Shown here in pieces: positions 30,026 through 31,773 of a stretch of DNA of 31,773 bases. Under the pieces are notes generated by a model, which searched no databases, had not been told where the DNA came from, and saw nothing but the letters and a program-made list of their open reading frames with translations. The stretch lies in contig RDEW01000009.1 in assembly GCA_011109175.1 (NCBI GenBank), positions 943,720 through 975,492 on the forward strand. The letters run 5' to 3'. The position numbers were made by a program, and so were the translations under genes. The stretch's first letter is position 1; every line of letters begins with the position of its first letter. Source of the stretch: Dicyema japonicum. Lineage: Eukaryota > Dicyemida > Rhombozoa > Dicyemidae.

Positions 30026-30640
30026 TTAAATGACCGGGAGGGTTGTTCTTGGTCTACCACGAAAGCGTTTTACATAAGAGGAGTAGTAATCTTCCATGGC
30101 GATATTCGGTGGGGATGTCGGGTCCAACCTCAAGACGTGTCCAAAGAGTCTCCAACGAGAGCTTGTGATCTCAAGACTTAATGATGTACAGTCACACATA
30201 TTGTACAGTCCGCTCTTGGATGGCCAAGACATTCCAGTTATGTTTCTTAGATGATTACTGTGAAACGAGTCCAATTCCTCTTTTGAGGTGGCCCAGGTCC
30301 CAGAGTTGTATATGAGGATTAGTTTGATAAAGATTTGTATAAAATTATCCTTTGTTTTATGTTGTTCCTTTTCTGTTTTAGCCATAGGTTTTTCAACCTG
30401 CGTTTGTCATGGTTTTTCTCCGTATATCTTCACTATCTTCTAATAGAGAGCCAAGTTTCTTTGTGTGTCTCTATTTCTCTTCGAGTGAGTTATTCGTCTT
30501 ATTTCTGTTCGTTCTGTTTTCCCTGTTCACAGTGAAAAAACATATCCCAAGTATATCTGGTGCTTTTTCTAGTACATGTTCCAGGAGTTCTTTGTCTTCG
30601 GAGATTAGGTCAACATTATCAGCATAAATCACTTCTATTT
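30026..30640 (-). pseudogene. LINE reverse transcriptase fragment of a fourth type (YADN variant)
   Basis: The minus strand starts with YADNVDLISEDKELLEHVLE, where RT motif C has Asn in place of the second Asp. It continues HTKKLGSLLEDSEDIRRK, and after a break KLILIYNSGTWATSKEELDS, LRNITGMSWPSKSGLYNMCD, SRWRLFGHVLRLDP and KRFRGRPRTTLPVI. This is the usual order of the RT end and C-terminal region of a common invertebrate LINE type. The Asn in the catalytic motif plus stops make it inactive. It is distinct from LINE-A, LINE-C and the RTE-like element. Confidence 0.8.
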
Positions 30641-30649
30641 TTCCTTGGT

Positions 30650-30870
30650 ACAGTGCAACTATGCCGGGTGGCATAGTGGTTGGTGTCGGGCTTAAGTGAC
30701 TTAGGTTACGGGTTCGATTCTCGCTGCTGCTCAGCTGGTGAAAAGTTCCACGCATCTACGATGCCAAAAGGGTTTGACGAGTGACGCCGTCATCAGTGGA
30801 TACTCACTGCGGAACTGGATTGTCTAGAAAGGACCCACACACAAGAAAAAGAAAAAAGAAGTGAAGATCA
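30650..30870 (+). mobile_element. tRNA-derived SINE
   Basis: An RNA polymerase III promoter is visible: A box TGGCATAGTGG (30669-30679) and B box GGTTCGATTC (30711-30720), spaced as in tRNA genes. An unrelated body follows, then an A-rich end ACAAGAAAAAGAAAAAAGAAG near 30841-30861. The putative acceptor stem does not pair (GCCGGGT against GCTGCTG), so it is tRNA-derived and not a working tRNA gene. A 9-bp direct repeat, TTCCTTGGT, flanks it (30641-30649 and 30871-30879), as expected of a target-site duplication. Confidence 0.75.
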
Positions 30871-30942
30871 TTCCTTGGTTCTACGATTAGTTAAAATTAA
30901 CTGTTCTTTACTTAAATAAAGTGTGTGTCCTGCCTATGCGGA

Positions 30943-30981
30943 GCTATAAATATTATGGCTCTCGTGAAAAGACTATTATTA
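30943..30981 (-). repeat. Long inverted repeat, right arm
   Basis: Reverse complement of the left arm at 29851-29888, with a 24-bp perfect core. It ends within a few bases of the MITE that starts at 30985. Confidence 0.8.
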
Positions 30982-30984
30982 CTA

Positions 30985-31256
30985 CAGTGCAACCTCCATT
31001 TGGGGCGGACCTCCTCATTGGGGCACATCTATTTTTTCCAAATTTGGAAATTACACATCTATATTTTCCAAAAAAAAANATAATTCTGAAAAATCTATAA
31101 AAAAAAAAAAAAACATTATTTATCTATAAGTTTAATAAAAAACAAATTTAAATTGTTAAACTGTGATCTAAAGAAAATGCCCAACCTCCATTTTTGCGAA
31201 AACCTCTGTTTTTGGGCCATTTTTTTAAATATGTGCTCCAAATAGAGGTCATACTG
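30985..31256. mobile_element. Pogo/Tigger-like MITE
   Basis: A 272-bp unit bounded by imperfect terminal inverted repeats. The left end is CAGTGCAACCTCCATTTGGG; the reverse complement of the right end is CAGTATGACCTCTATTTGGA. Most mismatches are transitions. The dinucleotide TA lies directly outside both ends (30983-30984 and 31257-31258), the target duplication of Tc1/mariner/pogo elements. A further AACCTCCATTT copy sits inside the right end (31185-31195), as in elements with repeated subterminal transposase sites. No coding capacity. One unknown base at 31079. Confidence 0.7.
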
Positions 31257-31773
31257 TACCAGTATTATACTTTCCAAAAAACCAAATGGCTTCGTAAAAA
31301 GTAATTCCATTGTGAATCGTCCAGATATAGAAAACTGTAAGATAGAGAGTCTCAAAGAAGAAGCAGATTTATCAACTCTGTTGTGCTCTCAAAAATAGAT
31401 GGAACATAATCTCCCTACTTATCCAGAGTAACAAAATTTTTGAAAATTATCTTACATCAGGAGGCCACCTTTTTGAATCGTATCGCTTTTAGAAGGCGCT
31501 TGCATGAAAGCAACAACAGAATTTTGTTTCGAGTCAATTGTTTTTAAGCTTTGTGGCTGCTTCATGCATGTGTAGTGGATCAGCTAATCTTTCTTAGATG
31601 GGATTGTTTGATGGTGACATTATTCCAATGAAAACGGTTCCCATTCAAAATGGCCTTTTTCAAAACGGCCTCCATTCAAAATGGCTTCCATTCAAAATGG
31701 CCTCGAATTAAATTTCTCAGGTTTTGGATAAATTCATCAATAGACATCACGAGATATTTTTTAACAAGGTCCT
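31257..31773. other. Right-end flank, no gene recognised
   Basis: Includes an open plus-strand run of about 42 codons (31270-31398, KPNGFVKSNSIVNRPDIENC) that I do not recognise and that could be an exon. Otherwise unremarkable apart from the short tandem repeat near the end. Confidence 0.3.
31641..31703. repeat. 16-bp tandem repeat, about four copies
   Basis: Unit CCATTCAAAATGGCCT at 31641, about 31656 (degenerate), 31672 and 31688. Each unit has complementary ends (CCATT/AATGG), so each could form a tiny hairpin. Confidence 0.8.

Noticed and set aside
29510-30400. CH-domain exons of spectraplakin upstream of 29509
   Set aside because: The minus strand here is AT-rich with stops and then becomes a LINE fragment; no calponin-homology residues are seen.
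30663-30735. Functional tRNA gene
   Set aside because: A and B boxes are present but the acceptor stem does not pair and the anticodon arm is poor; the downstream body and A-rich end fit a SINE.
31641-31703. CRISPR-like array
   Set aside because: The 16-bp units are directly adjacent with no spacers; it is a simple tandem repeat in a eukaryotic genome.

Overview
The window looks like nuclear DNA of a small, AT-rich invertebrate. It holds three host genes with spliceosomal introns, set among many decayed non-LTR retrotransposons. No bacterial signal was seen (no operons or ribosome binding sites). The clearest organism clue is intron size. In CYP51, NAP1 and a spectraplakin, 38 of 42 inferred introns are 21-28 nt GT..AG introns; the others are about 30, 45, 45 and 76 nt. 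All three spliced models come out as whole numbers of codons (491, 325 and about 1,985 aa). Introns this short in animals are known from dicyemid mesozoans (parasites of cephalopod kidneys), so a dicyemid is my best guess. This is inference, and a phylogeny would be needed to settle it.

Layout. 1-2219: an RTE/BovB-like LINE whose 5' part is inverted relative to its 3' part. 2442-4058 (-): complete CYP51. 4166-14290: a thicket of fragments of one APE-type LINE family (here 'LINE-A') on both strands, including a nearly full-length decayed copy (9085-11560), a 1.03-kb segment present twice, a hAT transposase scrap and a scrap of a second LINE family ('LINE-C'). 14410-15547 (+): complete NAP1-like histone chaperone. 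16440-17856 (+) and 18140-19729 (-): two larger copies of LINE-C, which has a YLDD reverse transcriptase, a Cys/His cluster and a probable restriction-like endonuclease. 19730-21031 (-): a near-identical extra copy of the 3' end of the spectraplakin gene, running into a 578-nt assembly gap. 21895-22147: nested hairpins built from a 15-bp unit. 22779-29509 (-): spectraplakin gene with 30 exons. 29851-31256: a LINE scrap, a tRNA-derived SINE, a long inverted repeat and a pogo-like MITE.

The three host genes are unrelated in function: sterol 14-demethylation, histone chaperoning and actin/microtubule cross-linking. They are single, separately transcribed genes and do not form a system. Single unknown bases at 2220, 6949 and 31079 and the N-run at 21032-21609 mark assembly joins or uncertain calls. 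Sequence changes character abruptly at 2220 and 6949, so neighbour relations across those points should not be trusted.
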